A stretch of 64,000 bases of DNA, from NCBI RefSeq assembly GCF_024166365.1, contig NC_064846.1, positions 31,269,866 to 31,333,865 of the forward strand, in the 5' to 3' direction. This stretch comes from Elephas maximus indicus (Eukaryota > Chordata > Mammalia > Proboscidea > Elephantidae). This document shows, one piece after another, positions 1 through 12,110 of this stretch. The notes beneath the pieces were generated by a model. That model was not told where the DNA came from, made no database searches, and worked only from the letters and a program-made list of their open reading frames with translations. Position 1 is the stretch's first letter. Each line of letters opens with the position of its first letter. A program made the translations under genes and the position numbers.

Positions 1-467
1 TAGCCCCCCTCCCATTTCATTGTGGAAGTTCCCCAACTATATGTCTTCATTTATTTTTTACTGTGAAGTGTAATATACCTAGAGAAAATTGCACAAAACA
101 TAAATGAACAACTCAATAAATTTTCGCAAAGTGAACAACCATGTAATCCCCACCCAGTTGAGATATATAGATCGTTACCCTAGAAACTTCTTCCAATTCT
201 ATTCCTTTCCAATTACTACTCCTCCATTTCTTGCTGAATTTAACCACTGTTTTGATTTATAACTACCATAGTTCAGTTTTGCGTATTTTGGGATATTTTT
301 GAAATGACCACAACCATAAATGTCTATTTATAGTCTGGAGGCAGAATATATCTTAGGAAAATGCTGTTTTTGTTCTTAAGGCCTTCAAGTGATTGGTTGA
401 GGCCCACCCCCATTATGGAAGGTAATTTGCTTTACTTAAAGCTAACTAATTCAATCACACGTAACTA
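1..467. other. No feature recognised
   Basis: AT-rich sequence without an open frame of note or a recognisable repeat. Confidence 0.5.
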
Positions 468-771
468 CATGTAGTCCCAACTTATGACATGTTTGAGTTA
501 AGAGCAACTGCACTTACAACTCTTTTTTTGTACATCTTATCATTAGTAATATGTATGTATGTATGTACGTATTAAAACATATCTGTAAATTTATGTGCAA
601 TGTTTCCAACTCCCAAAGACAAATAAAGATCAGATTTATAAAGATACTGATAATAAAAGGCAATAGTAATGAAAACTAAAAAAAAAAAAAGTGCGGTATT
701 TGACTTATGTCAGAACCAATTTGTAATGAAGTCGTTGGAAGGGAATCTGGTCATACGTTGGGGGCTACCTG
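468..771. mobile_element. Tigger/mariner-like MITE with TA target site
   Basis: Left end CATGTAGTCCCAACTTATGAC and the reverse complement of the right end (CAGGTAGCCCCCAACGTATG) are imperfect inverted repeats. TA lies immediately outside both ends (466-467 and 772-773), as expected for Tc1/mariner-type insertion. The roughly 300-bp interior has no coding capacity. The ends resemble MER8/Tigger-type elements. Confidence 0.7.
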
Positions 772-773
772 TA

Positions 774-2090
774 CTTCATAACAGCAACTAAATTTGTGTT
801 TTATCAGACAACTGAGTACTACAGCCAAGCCAAGTTGATAAATAAACGTAACCATCACATCATGGCTTAAGATTCCCTGGTTGTGCATATCCAGGATACA
901 AAATCATGATCTCCAGCATATAGTCACAAATACTTGAGTTTTTTTTTCCTTTTCTCAGTTTAAAGACAATCTTCTTCGTAGTTCTCTGATATTTTGTAGA
1001 TGTAGGTTTTGCAGGTGTATCTGGTTCACTTATCTTGAGTCTAGTCCTTTAGAGTCCAAGCTTAATATGAAAGAGTTTTCTATAAGATTTCAGATGTTAA
1101 ATGGGTAACTAACCCTGACTATTACCTCCCTTATCCTTTGAAAATTTTGAGCCAAGGTCACATTTGAAAGTGACAGCACATACTCATAAGTCAAGAACAT
1201 TTTGGAGCTCCAATACTCTGCTAGATTTCCCTCAGAATTTGGCTTGACAATTGCCAAGTGATCAGATCTTTCATTCTTTCAAGGAAAATTTTAAGGAGTA
1301 GTTTATCCAGGACTTACAGCTATTTATAGCAGAAGATTTGGTCTAGAATAAGCAAAAACCAAAAAAGCAAACCTGTTGCCTTTGAGTAGATTCTGAGTCA
1401 TAGCAACCAAATTAGCCCACTATTATTAGAAGCAAAACTCCTCCATGCGTTCAGATGCAGAACCACTTTTTATATTATTTTTGGGGTATAAAATCCCTGC
1501 ATGATACTATTTGTATCAAATTTGGATCTAGTTCTTATGTGTTGTGTAGCTGTGGGGACTTTTTTTTCTTAGAGGATTTTAAAAATATGTTTTGTTATTG
1601 TTGTTTTCTATCCAGAGCCTGGAGTAGAAATTGAGTATCTTTACTTTTCCTTACTCATAGCTTTTCTAATATCTTCTTTGAAGACTGAATATCTCTTCGA
1701 GGGTCTTGAATTTCTGTACATTCCAGTCCCCACTTTGTGTATATCCCCTGCCCCACAGGAATGTTAAAACCCCAGGTTTAAGCTCTTATGGCTGCCAAAT
1801 ACTTTCGCAGGTTTCATATCATTCTGGACCACCAAGGAAAGATATTACCTGAAGTTTAATTCCCTGGCTTTGAAGTGCCCCTTGATTCACCTGCCTTCTT
1901 TGAGTGGGGATAGATTTTCTTGAAAGTAGTTTTTGACATATTTTATCCAATAATTACATGTTTTTGTAGTGAAAATGGCCATATGTATTAATGCACATTT
2001 ACCTGAGCTGGCTCTGGACAAGATCTGGTCTTCCTATATGAGCCAAAGTCACTGAAATGTAAAATGTTGGAGGTGAAGGAACCTTGGAGC
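774..2090. other. No gene; one possible SINE scrap near 1371-1412
   Basis: AT-rich, frames short. Bases 1371-1412 resemble the 3' end of an antisense AfroSINE (TTGCCTTTGAGT...GAGTCATAGCAACC), followed by unrelated sequence. Confidence 0.4.
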
Positions 2091-2094
2091 TGGG

Positions 2095-2245
2095 TCACTT
2101 AATCCATTATTTAATTTTAAAGATGAGAAGGTTGAGACACAGAAAGGCTAAATGTATTTTTTACAGTCACAGAGCTAATTTGTGACAAAACCAGGACTAG
2201 AATCTACGTTTCTTGGTTCTCAGTTTGGTAGTTTTCTTACTGTAC
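2095..2245 (-). repeat. MIR-type SINE relic
   Basis: The pattern AAAGATGAGAAGGTTGAGACACAGAAAGG...TCACAGAGCTAA is the antisense MIR core, diverged. Confidence 0.6.
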
Positions 2246-2724
2246 CATAAGAGGCAAAACCCAGTACTTGTATTAATTTTATAAATAACATCTACCAATT
2301 GTGCTCCTACAGTGCTCCAGTTATTTTACACACACTTTTCATTTCGTCTCTATCACAACCTTATATCTTTCATATATACTGCTGGATTTAACTCCCACTT
2401 ATATTTTCCACCCCTGGAGATTTATTGGCAGGCATTTGAGCCCCTTCAGTACATTCTGGCAACGTGGCAGGTACTGGTGCAACTGACTAAAAACCAAGGA
2501 GGTTGGTCTGTGTCACATTTGAGGGTTGAGAGCCATTCATATGAGAGGATGCTTCCTGGAGGAGTGACTGTGTGAAACTTTTGTGTCTTTTGGCTTCTGT
2601 ACAGTGAGATAAGTCTTGCAAGTGTGTTCACTATTTCCTTTGTGTTATTGGGAAGGTACGGTTACCGGCATTTGAAAGTATTCAAGTAAACGAGTTATTC
2701 TGGGGGTGAAAACTGTGATGCCCT

Positions 2725-2975
2725 TCCTGGGCCATGGGACCAGTATGTACCCTGTGTGTGATGTGCTTCATAGAACATGGGGCTGATATGGCCCTCTTGC
2801 ATTAGTCACCTCCCTGATGACATCTTTATAGAGCGCTCGCCTCCCTGATGGTGTCTTTGGTAAAGTGCTCACCCTCCTGATGGCATTTTTATATGCTTCC
2901 TGGGCCATAGTACCAATATGTACCACGTGTGTGATGTACTTCATGGAACACGATACCAATATGAACCACTTGCAA
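2725..2975. repeat. Local tandem/segmental duplication
   Basis: A roughly 70-bp segment starting CTTCCTGGGCCATGGGACCAGTATG (about 2727) recurs about 171 bp later (about 2898). Between them, CCTCCCTGATGG-type motifs repeat three times (about 2809, 2840, 2872), a 31-32-bp period. Confidence 0.75.
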
Positions 2976-2995
2976 TCGGCACCCCATTTTTTCAA

Positions 2996-4832
2996 ATAAT
3001 AAAAAAACTACTGAACAAACAATGATTCAGCATCCATTAGTGAAAAAACATGGCATCACCAAAAATTAAAAAAAAAAATTATAATTCATCCTTTAAATGG
3101 TTATGTTACAAATGAGGGAACAGACTAAAAATGTGATCAGATATAAAGCCAGGACTAACATCTAGGTGTGTCTGGTTCCCAAGCCCTTCTTCTTTGTGCC
3201 ACAAAATGGTGATAGTTAGTAGAAATATAGCTATAATTAATAGAGATATAGTTAATGCTACATTGCCACATTGAAATTTCATCATGACCAGCATTTCTTT
3301 TTACTAGGTCAGTAATAAGAAAGTGTTATTTGCAAAGAGCAGCTGTGAACAATTTTATCAATTTCAATTCATTCTTAGCAATAGGTGGCCATTTCAGTAG
3401 GTGTTTTTATAAGGATAAACAAGTTTCTGCTTGCTCCCTAACAGCTGTATCCTCACAAAAATGAGAGGGTGTATATGAGATATGAGAAATGTACACTGTA
3501 AGTTTTGTTTTGTTTTTTAGACAAAGCATAATAATAGAGAGCATTTACCATGTACTTTCTTATCACTAACCCTGTGACCCAGTCTTTTAACATGTCAGCC
3601 TTGGTGGACTTGTCGTGTTTGCTTACCTATCATCTCAGGTTACTAAATTGAAGTGGATATTGCTTACAAATTGCGTCGATGTTCTTTTTAAGATTGAGGC
3701 ACATTTTACTCTTTAAATGATCTGAGTGACACCTTTGAAGCTAATTTTGGCTCCTCAAATAAAAAAAAATAATAAAAGGCTGAGTATACAGTAAGCACAG
3801 AATTTACATTTATACACAGACATGAGAAAAGCAAGAGAATCTGCTGTGAAAGGTGACTCTTTCAGAAATATTTAGAGTATGCATATTTCAAGGTAAGCTA
3901 TGTTGATAACCTGTCGATCTTGGAACATAGATCATCTGTAACTAAAGCACTTCACCTGGGTCATGTTAATTTTATGGAATCGGGTATTTTCCTTTTTCGT
4001 TTATTAGTCCTCTTTAATTGCTTCTAGTACAAAGTGTTCCAAAGAAAAATAACACTGATGACCAGACAACAGCATTTCATAAGTGTCTCTGGCATTAATC
4101 AGTGTGCTTGAATCCAAGGAGCTATTATTTTAGCCACATTTAAATCCTGATTGCATTTTATTCTGCCTTGGCAATGCTCACAATATGATGTTCATTAGAA
4201 TGTATTTTAAGCATTCAACATGCTGGCATGGCCCTTATTTGTATCCTGCACTGTGAGCAGTAAATCATCTGGAAGATGCCTAGATGCAGAGTTGCAGGTT
4301 CCAAATTTGTGTTTTTTTTTTTTCCTTTCGTGTTTCTCAAGGACTGGAGGGAGGTTTAGAATATGTTCTCTCTGGAAAGGAAGAAAATTAACTTGAAAAT
4401 CTCAGATCCCTACCATTTTCAAATAAGTTTAAAGATATCTACCCAGTTCCTCCGTTACCTTCTTTCTACGTGAGCCAACAAAAGTAGATTTTGTATATCC
4501 AGATATCTTGGTTCATGTTAGAACTCTGTAGAATTACTTCAAAGGCTTTGGGCAGATGGAAAAAATGCTAAAAGGCCTGAGTTCCTGAACTTCTTATCGT
4601 CCCTGATCTGGAAGCTCTTTTAATTCACTTCAGAAAGGGCCTGGAGACCTCACACTTGTTAAGTTCCACTAGCAGTGATGCTGTACAATATAATGACCCA
4701 TTTATGACGAGCTTGCTAGTAGAAAAATGGTAAGTTACGTCAAGTTTGGCATCCAGACCTGACCTTCCTTACAAGTAACCTTTTCTTCTGCTTGCCATTC
4801 AGGGCTTGTCTGTGTCACATTCTGTAGGGGAT
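2996..4832. other. No gene; a MIR relic near 3098-3210
   Basis: AT-rich intergenic DNA. Bases 3098-3210 look like antisense MIR (AATGAGGGAACAG...GTGATCAGATATAAAGCCAGGACTAACATCTAGGTGTGTCTGG). Nothing else is supported. Confidence 0.5.
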
Positions 4833-4922
4833 GGTGTTGTGTAATGTTTTCAATGTGCTTCTGAATCAGAAAGACTTGGGTCTGAATCTTAGCTCACCAT
4901 TTACAAGCTTATGACCTAAGTC
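4833..4922 (+). repeat. MIR-type SINE relic
   Basis: The sense MIR pattern AGACTTGGGTCTGAATCTTAGCTCACCATTTACAAGCT...GACCT abuts MER5A. Confidence 0.6.
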
Positions 4923-5125
4923 AGTGGTTCTCAATTAGGGGCAAATTTTCACGCCACGTATCCCTGAAGTATATGGCAACGTCTAGAAACATTTGTGGTT
5001 GTCACAGCTGGTGGGTGCAACTACCATCTAGTGAGTAGAGTCCAAGGATACTGCTAAAAATCCTAAAATGCACAAGACAGCCCCTAAAATACAGAATTAT
5101 TTGGCCCAACGTGTCAATAAATAAA
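4923..5125 (+). mobile_element. MER5A-type hAT-Charlie MITE
   Basis: Begins CAGTGGTTCTCAA and carries GGCAACGTCTAGAAACATTTGTGGTTGTCACA and CTGCTAAAAATCCTAAAATGCACAAGACAGCCCC, matching the MER5A consensus in order. Confidence 0.85.
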
Positions 5126-5408
5126 ATTATTTAACGTTTTTGAGCTTCCTCGTTTTAAAATGGGAATAATATCGTTAACTCTGAATTATATGGGTCAAAT
5201 TGACTATTTGAGGATCGACCTTGATTAAATTTCAGCGATGGATGAAAAATAAGCACGTATTTGGGGGGGGTGGTATTGCTGATTTTGCCTTTTGAGGGGG
5301 AGGAGGAGAGGAGGAAATAGCTCTGTAGTTGAAGCAGGGATAGAGGCAGAGAGCCAGAACTCTTCTTGCTAGGCCTCTCCATCTTATACTAGCCCCTAAT
5401 TTAATCAG

Positions 5409-5606
5409 GGAGTCCTTGGGTAGTGCAAACGGTTAACACACTCTAACCAAAAGGTTTGAGGTTCATGTCTACCCAGAAAGCACCTTGGAAGAAAGGCCTG
5501 GCGATCTACTTCTGAAAAATCAGCCATTGAAAACATTATGGAGCACAGTTCTACCCTGACACACATGGGGTCGCCCTGAGTAGGAATCAACTCCAAAGCA
5601 ACTGAT
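5409..5606 (+). mobile_element. AfroSINE, long form, with 12-bp target duplication
   Basis: The tRNA-like head CTTGGGTAGTGCAAACGGTT is followed by GGCCTGGCGATCTACTTC and the RTE-like tail ACACATGGGGTCGCCCTGAG. TAATT(T/C)AATCAG flanks it at 5397-5408 and 5607-5618. Confidence 0.9.
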
Positions 5607-5668
5607 TAATTCAATCAGACTTAATTAAACCTTTGTTAATATAAGAGAACAAGAGAGCAATTCCCGGG

Positions 5669-6135
5669 TGTCTTAGTCATCTAGTGCTGCTATAACAGAA
5701 ATACCACAAGTAGAGGGCTTTAACAAACAGAAGTTTATTTTCTCACAGTAAAGTAGGCTAAAAGTCCAAATTCAGGGTGTCAGCTCCATGGGAAGGCTTT
5801 CTCTCTCTGTAAGCCTTCTCAACAATCTTCCCCCAGACTAGGAGCTTCCCTGAACAGGGACCCTGGATCCAAAGGATGTACTCGGCTCCTGGTGCTGCTT
5901 TCTTGGTGGTATGAGGTCCCCCACTCTCTGCTTGCTTCCCTTTCCTTTTATCTCTTGAGAGATAAAAGGTGGTGCAGGGCACACCCAAGGGAAACTCCCT
6001 TTACATTGGATCTTAGTAAGGGTGTTACTATCCCACCTTAATCCTCTTTAAAGTAAAATTACAATCACAAAATAGAGGACAACCACGGAATCATAGCCCA
6101 GCCAAATTGATACACACATTTAAGGGAACAGTAGA
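5669..6135 (-). mobile_element. MaLR-type LTR, same family as 30047-30553
   Basis: Read on the minus strand it ends GAGAAAATAAACTTCTG...GTGGTATTTCTGTTATAGCAGCACTAGATGACTAAGACA, the classic MaLR LTR 3' end with its AATAAA signal. It shares many blocks with the copy at 30047. The 5' end is truncated or diverged near 6135. Confidence 0.75.
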
Positions 6136-6394
6136 GTAATTCTCTGGTAACTTGCATAGTTTACTGATTCCTTCTGGAGATGGTACCCTCTTCTCTTCAT
6201 TGTGTATACCATTAGTGACTCTAACAGCTAGAATTTCAGGCCAAGTAGAAGGTAAAAGCATGCAAGTTCATTACAAGAGATAGTTTTCTTCCGGTTGGAA
6301 CTTTAATTGTCTCATACAGCATGTCATGTAGGTATTTAGCTATTCTTCCGAAACAGAAAGCATCCCATAGGTAAGCACATAGAACAATTATAAT

Positions 6395-6640
6395 AACTAA
6401 CAGTTACATAGCACTATGTGCAAGACACTATTCCATCTAAATGCTTTACATTGTACACTCATTTTAATCCTCAAAAGAACCCTGGGAAGTAACTATTAAT
6501 ATCTCCATATACAGATAAGGAAACTTGGGTAGTGAGAAGCTAAATAACTTGGCATAAATCACACAGCTAACAAATAGAAGGTCTAGGGTTCAAACCCAGG
6601 ACATCTGGCTCCAGAGTCTGTGCTATTAACCATGATACAA
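6395..6640 (-). repeat. MIR-type SINE relic, nearly full length
   Basis: Antisense MIR in order: low-complexity 3' part, ATACAGATAAGGAAACTTGGG, ATCACACAGCTAACAAATAG, GGGTTCAAACCCAGGACATCTGGCTCCAGAGTCTGTGCT. Confidence 0.85.
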
Positions 6641-6989
6641 ATCTGAATCTCAAGGAAGGAACCTAGAAAGGAGTTAAAGTTCAATGATCTGTATTCCAAA
6701 GGGGAAATCTTCCTAGGAGGGCAATTGGAGGGCAACGTTGGAGGAAAGAAAGGTGCAGTTCGAATGCCTAAAAGCAAGCCAGATTTTAAAGTATAAGTTA
6801 ATATGACTTAGTGTAATGTGCATGGGCTTTGAAGCCAGAAAGATGCTGGGCCTAAATCTAGGCATCTTGGATGAAGGAGTTTAGTGGCCATGGGCAGATT
6901 TTTATAGGTTCTCATTATCAGATCTTTTTTGAACATCATATAAACCAACATATATTAAATACCTTAAACAATGTCTGGTACATACATAA

Positions 6990-7146
6990 CCAACCCATTG
7001 CTATCGAGTCAATTCTGACTCCTAGAAACCCTGTAGGACAGAGTAGAACTGCCCCATAGGGTTTCTGAGGAGTGGCTGGTGGATTTGAAATGCCAACCTT
7101 TTGGCTAGCAGCGGTAGCTCTTAACCACTGTGCCACCAGGGTTCCA
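6990..7146 (-). mobile_element. AfroSINE, short form, perfect 11-bp target duplication
   Basis: Antisense SINE from AACCCATTGCTATCGAGTC to GTGCCACCAGGGTTCC. TACATACATAA flanks both sides (6979-6989 and 7147-7157). Confidence 0.93.
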
Positions 7147-7849
7147 TACATACATAATAGACACTTTATGAATGTTCAGTTCCTTCCTTGCTCCCAGCAT
7201 TCTGCCCACACCTATCCTTCCCCCAAAGGGACTAGACAAATAAATGTTCTTACTTGGAGTTGCCTACTCTAGAAGAATCATATCCTAGGTCATATAGAGG
7301 AGTCGTTTCCCTAGAAAACACAGAAGCGATCAGTCCTCATTGTGCCTGGACTGGGAATATATCTCTGTTACCTTTGAGTATATGTCTCCGTACCTTAAGA
7401 GTAAGGATGACGTGGCAGACCCACCATCATTATACATCCTACCTTAGAACAGTCACAAACTATCAGTGGATCAGGGAAGCAGAATGAGTTCACTATGTGT
7501 CATTCATCATTTCTCACCCAGTCAGTCCCCCTTGTGATCAATGGCGTAGAATTGTAAGGTGACTAGCCAACATAGGGGTAGGGCAATCTGTGACCACAAA
7601 ATTACACTGTAAGTGTTTCAATGAAAAGGACGATATATTTTATTTCTCGGTGCCCCACATGCCTATGATGGTACTCTGAACAGAGTAGGCAGGCAATAAA
7701 TAACGGTTGATTTGATTTCATGAAACAGAATAATAATAGGCGAATCACCGCCTTGATGCTTTCAGAATCATGTCCTAAACAACCAGCCGCAGATAAACTT
7801 GTATGCTGGCTCAACAAATTTTGCCTGTGTATATATATATCCAGCCAAC

Positions 7850-8034
7850 CAAACCAAACCAAACCAAACCCACTGCCATCAAGTGGTTTTCAACTCATAG
7901 CAACCCCATTGGGTTTCCAAGGCTATAAATCTCTACAGAAGCAAGCTGCCACATCTTTCTCTTGCGGAGCCGCTGGTCGTTTTGAAGCGCCGACCTTTTA
8001 GCTAGAAATTGATCTCTTTACCACTACTCTACCA
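7850..8034 (-). mobile_element. AfroSINE, long form
   Basis: Antisense SINE with an (AAACC)n tail at 7849-7871, then CCCACTGCCATCAAGTGG...TAAATCTCTACAGAAGCAAGCTGCCACATC, ending near CTACTCTACCAT. Confidence 0.85.
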
Positions 8035-8115
8035 TATATATATCCATTTTAATTTTCTCTTCTGGAAGAGTCACTAATTGGTAGACCAAGGATACCCCCC
8101 AAAATAATGTCTCTA

Positions 8116-8266
8116 ACCCATTGCCTTCGAGTCAATTCCTACTCATAGTAACCCTATACGACAGAGTAGAACTGTCCCATAGGGTTTCCAAGAGTGTCTG
8201 GTAGATTCAAACTTCAAACCTTTTCGTTAGCAGCTGAGCTCTTAACCGCTATGCCACCAGGGCTCC
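8116..8266 (-). mobile_element. AfroSINE, short form, with 13-bp target duplication
   Basis: Antisense SINE from CCCATTGCCTTCGAGTC to GCCACCAGGGCTCC. AA(T/C)AATGTC(T/C)CTA flanks it at 8103-8115 and 8267-8279. Confidence 0.92.
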
Positions 8267-8499
8267 AACAATGTCCCTAGATGTCAGCAAACATTTATTA
8301 GATTTTAACTGGATAAAGCAGTGCAGGCCAGATGATAGTATAGTTAAGGGAATTTGTAACTAGTTCAATAACTAAAAGAAAGGATGTGATTTAATAGAAT
8401 AACATTGACGTAAAACAAGATACCCAACAACATACCAAAATGCTCTTCTCTGGGCTCTGGTCTGTTTCATTTTTTTTGTTACTAAATTCTCTCTGAAAC

Positions 8500-9900
8500 T
8501 ATGAATGGCGTACCTATCAAATTTGTAGATGACACAAATCTGGATGGAGGAGAAAATGTTTTGAGACATATTCAGGATCTCAATGGGATGTCACAGATTG
8601 GTAAATGACAGGTAAAATCAGACAAATTTTGTTGTCGTTGTTAGGTGCCCTCTCGCATCAGTTCCGACACATGAAGACCCTATGTATGACAGAACAAAAC
8701 ACTGCCCGGTCCTGGGACATCCTCACAATCATTGCTGTTTGAGTCCATCTTGTAACGACCGTGTCAATCCATCTCATTAAGGATCTTCCTCTTTTTCGCT
8801 GACCCTCTAACAAACATTATGTCCTTCTCCAGGGACTGGTCTCTCCTGATAACATGCCCAAAGTATGTAAGATGAAGTCTCAACATCCTTGCTTCTAAGG
8901 AGCATTCCAGCTGTACTTCTTCCAAAATAGATTTGTTCATTTTTCGGGCAGTCCAGGGTATATTCAATATTTTTTGCCAACACTATAATTCAAATGCATC
9001 AATTCTTCTTCAGTCTTATTCATTGTCCAGCTTTCACATGCATATGAGGTGATTGAAAATATGGCTTGGGTCAGGAGCACCTTAGTCCTCAAAGTGACAT
9101 CTTTGCTTTTTAACACTTTAAAGAGGTCTTTTGCAGCAGAAAGGTAAATTTTAATAGAGATTAAATATAAAATTCTGGATTTGGATTTAAAAAGTCAACT
9201 ATACAAGTAGAGCATGGGAAAGACGTGATTTAACAGCAATATATCTTTAAAAGGAAAAACAAGACAAGAAAAAGACTTGGATATTTTAATTTAAATGAAT
9301 ACAAAATGAGTCAGCCCTCAAAAAGTGAATTCTAATTTAAGTTATATTAATACAAGCATAGTATTTTAAATAAGGGGGTTGATAATCTTGCTTAGACCAC
9401 ACCTGTGGGCCATAATTTAAGACTTTATTTATATGAAAGCAGTCCGACTGATGGGAGGACTTGGGCCCGTTGTGTATGAAGATCGGGTAAAGGAACTAGA
9501 AATGTTTAATCTGAAAAAGAGAAGCCTCCAGAAGGATAATAAATTACTTCTATAAATTCCCAAAAGATTTTGGAAAAGTTAACATCCTGGATTTGGATCC
9601 AAAAAGTATAGCATGGGGAAGACATGGTTTAGCAACAATACATATTTAAAAAGGAAAAAAAAAAAAAAAGCAAAAGATTGGATATTTTAATTTAAAATGA
9701 ATAAAGAATGAGTAGGTTTCATCTTGGTATGAGGAAAAATGTTGCTGCCTCTTGAGGTTATGAGTCCTTGGATGGTGTGGGAGATAGTGTTCACCGGAAA
9801 ACCATTCACTTTGCAGGAGTGTTACCAAGAGGATTAAAGTATTTGGATGCCCTGAAGTTTGATGACCTTTTGTGGATTTAGGATTGTCCCAATGCAAATA
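8500..9900 (+). pseudogene. CR1/L3-type LINE relic, 3' part of ORF2, split by an RTE copy
   Basis: TTTGTAGATGACACAAATCTGGATGG (about 8520) reads F-V-D-D-T-N-L-D-G, the reverse transcriptase active-site block of CR1/L3 elements. After the RTE insertion (about 8626-9147) the CR1-like order resumes: VLDLDL-K-type segment, AATGAGTCAGCC, AGACCACACCTGTGG, and GAACTAGAAATGTTTAATCTG (E-L-E-M-F-N-L), the usual CR1 C-terminal order. It has many stops and is ancient. Part of it is present twice (see findings). Confidence 0.65.
8626..9147 (-). pseudogene. RTE (RTE1_LA-type) 3' fragment, antisense
   Basis: Starts with the RTE 3' tail (TTGTTGTCGTTGTTAGGTGCC, TTCCGAC) and runs through LTYFGHVIRRDQSLEKDIM and MNIPWTARKMNKSILEEVQLECSLEARM (minus frame) to CTTTAAAGAGGTCTTTTGCAGCAG. 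It covers only the C-terminus and tail, 5'-truncated. Confidence 0.88.
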
Positions 9901-9904
9901 AAGA

Positions 9905-10054
9905 ATAAAACCCGTTGCCATCGAGTCAATTCTGACTCACAGCATCCCTGCAGGACAGAGTAAAACTGCCCCATAGGGTTTCCAAGGAGTAGCTGATGGA
10001 TTCAAACTGCCCACCTTTTGATTAGCAGCCAAGCTCTTAACCACTGCAGCACAT
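9905..10054 (-). mobile_element. AfroSINE, short form
   Basis: Antisense SINE: AAACCCGTTGCCATCGAGTC...TAGGGTTTCCAAGGAGTAGCTG...GATTAGCAGCCAAGCTC. The head is shortened. Confidence 0.88.
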
Positions 10055-11948
10055 ATCAACAGGATTACAAATTCTTACGTTAAACATTTTACGTAATACA
10101 TATTAGCTGACACTACTTTGACATCAGACAACACTTAGACTCTTGAAACTAAGGATGTATAGTTTAAAGGAATAAACATAATAAACTGCATGATGAACAA
10201 ATATCATATCTCTCTAATGCATGAATATTTTCAAATATTCTTATACATTAAAGAAAAACTAAAGGTTTAGCTGTTGTTATTGTTTTTTTTTTTTTTCTTT
10301 TTTCTGGTGTTAGATAAATAGAACCTGAATCCCCAAGTGCAGGCTGACTTGCTGGGAGCACATTTGAGTTGGCTGCAGACATCCAGATGTTCTATTCGTT
10401 TGGTAGTTGGCAAAGAGTCCAAACAATTCGAACACTGTCCATTTTGTCAGAATTTTTTTTTTTGTTGTTGTTGGTAAGAAAATTACCCCTAGGACCATTT
10501 CCAATAATAGTCTTTAGATGATTCAATCATTAAAACAACAAAAACAATATTTAAATCACAAAAAAATTAGATTACCATAGCCTTGCTGAATTTTTATCAT
10601 TTGTTTACAAATTCCTCCAAAGGGGCTCTTCCTTGTCAGTTTTCTGTTTTGGTAGGCAACTTGTCAAAACAAAGAGAATAATTTAAAAAAAGAAAACAAA
10701 TAAAATGACTGGTTCCACTAATCAGGTCATTAATGATATTAATCACTGTTACATTCTTAACCATGTTTATCACTACTTTTGGAAAAATGACTGGGCAGCA
10801 ATGGATTCCTTAATATATCATATATCACAGCATAGTTTGGTATACAACAGCATAGCATAGCATCCAACCATCATGAAACATAGATACTTAAAATATTAGG
10901 TGACCAGAATATAAATCTTATGTCCACGTGTATTCATATTTATACATAAGTGGATGATTTCCAGGAGATATGTATATAGTGTAATTTAAAGCCACAGCTA
11001 TCAATATCAAAAGATAAAAGAAAATGGTAACAATGAATAAACATGAATACTCCAATATATCGCCTGTATCCAGGTAATCTTATGTATGTTTGCCTTTATT
11101 TTTTAAGGGTTAAAAAAAAAGACAGTCCTACAAGATCATATGGTGTTTCTCATGATGTAGAAAATAATCATATTTTCAAATATCGATTCAGTCACTCTCT
11201 CACCATCATTATTAGTGAGTAGGATTAATTTTATTTTGACCTTATAATAGCTCACATGATATCACAAGTGCAAACAACAGTAATCAAGAGAAAATAACTG
11301 TTACGTGCATTTGTAAAATGCCACAGCAAATAAAGTCATCTGTTTATTTGGTCACCTTTTCTCTGGCCAGGAGACACTGGGACCTTAAGATTCAGAGAAA
11401 AATAGGTCTTTCATCCATTTCACACATATTAAAATCATATGCACACACACATGCTAATTATTTTAATCAAACATAAACCATTCAACATGCAAAACCAAAC
11501 TACAGGCAGAAGAAAAAGTGAGGTACTCCTAGCAATGAATGCTATTTCATTCTTTTAAAAGTGAGGAATATAATAAAGGGCCATGCAGTGAATAGTTTTT
11601 TCTTTTTAATCAAATACAATGTTTGTGGGTTTTTTCATATGTTCTTAGCTGATGCAGCTATATAAAGCACCTGATTTTTCCCAGGGATCGAATGTGATTA
11701 TATGAGAATTCTTTGCTAGTGTTTTAGCTGGTCATATTAGTCACTATTATGATGTGGAAATTCAAATCAATATGTTCAACTTTGCTTCTCTTATAGTGCC
11801 AAAAGGATGTCCAATTTGAATCATTGCCAAGCTGTCATTCTTCCAGAGGGTCCTCAGTGTATGTTCCTCACTTTCTGTGTTTCCAATGACCCATTTCCCT
11901 ATTCATAACTAATCCGGGGAGAAGTTTAGACTTGCTTCTATGTGTTTC
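10055..11948. other. No gene seen
   Basis: AT-rich intergenic sequence with homopolymer runs (T-run at 10286-10297). A 64-residue minus frame at 10310-10504 has no recognisable domain. Confidence 0.5.
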
Positions 11949-11949
11949 A

Positions 11950-12110
11950 GAAACCCTGGTGGCATAGTGGTTAAGTGCTATGGCTGCTAAACAAAGGGCC
12001 AGCAGTTCAAATCCACCAGGCGCTCCTTGGGAACTCTACAGGGCAGGTCTACTCTGTCCTATAGGGTCGCTATGAGTCGGAATCGACTCGACGGCACTAG
12101 GTTTTCCACG
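11950..12110 (+). mobile_element. AfroSINE, short form
   Basis: AAACCCTGGTGGCATAGTGG through CAGGCGCTCCTTGGGAACTC to GGTCGCTATGAGTCGGAATCGACTCGACGGCAC. Confidence 0.95.

Noticed and set aside
5155..5988. Minus frames of 63-76 residues
   Set aside because: They overlap an AfroSINE and a MaLR LTR or low-complexity DNA.
11950..12110. tRNA gene at the AfroSINE head
   Set aside because: The head has degenerate A and B box-like motifs only and is repeated about thirty times with a common 3' tail, as a SINE.
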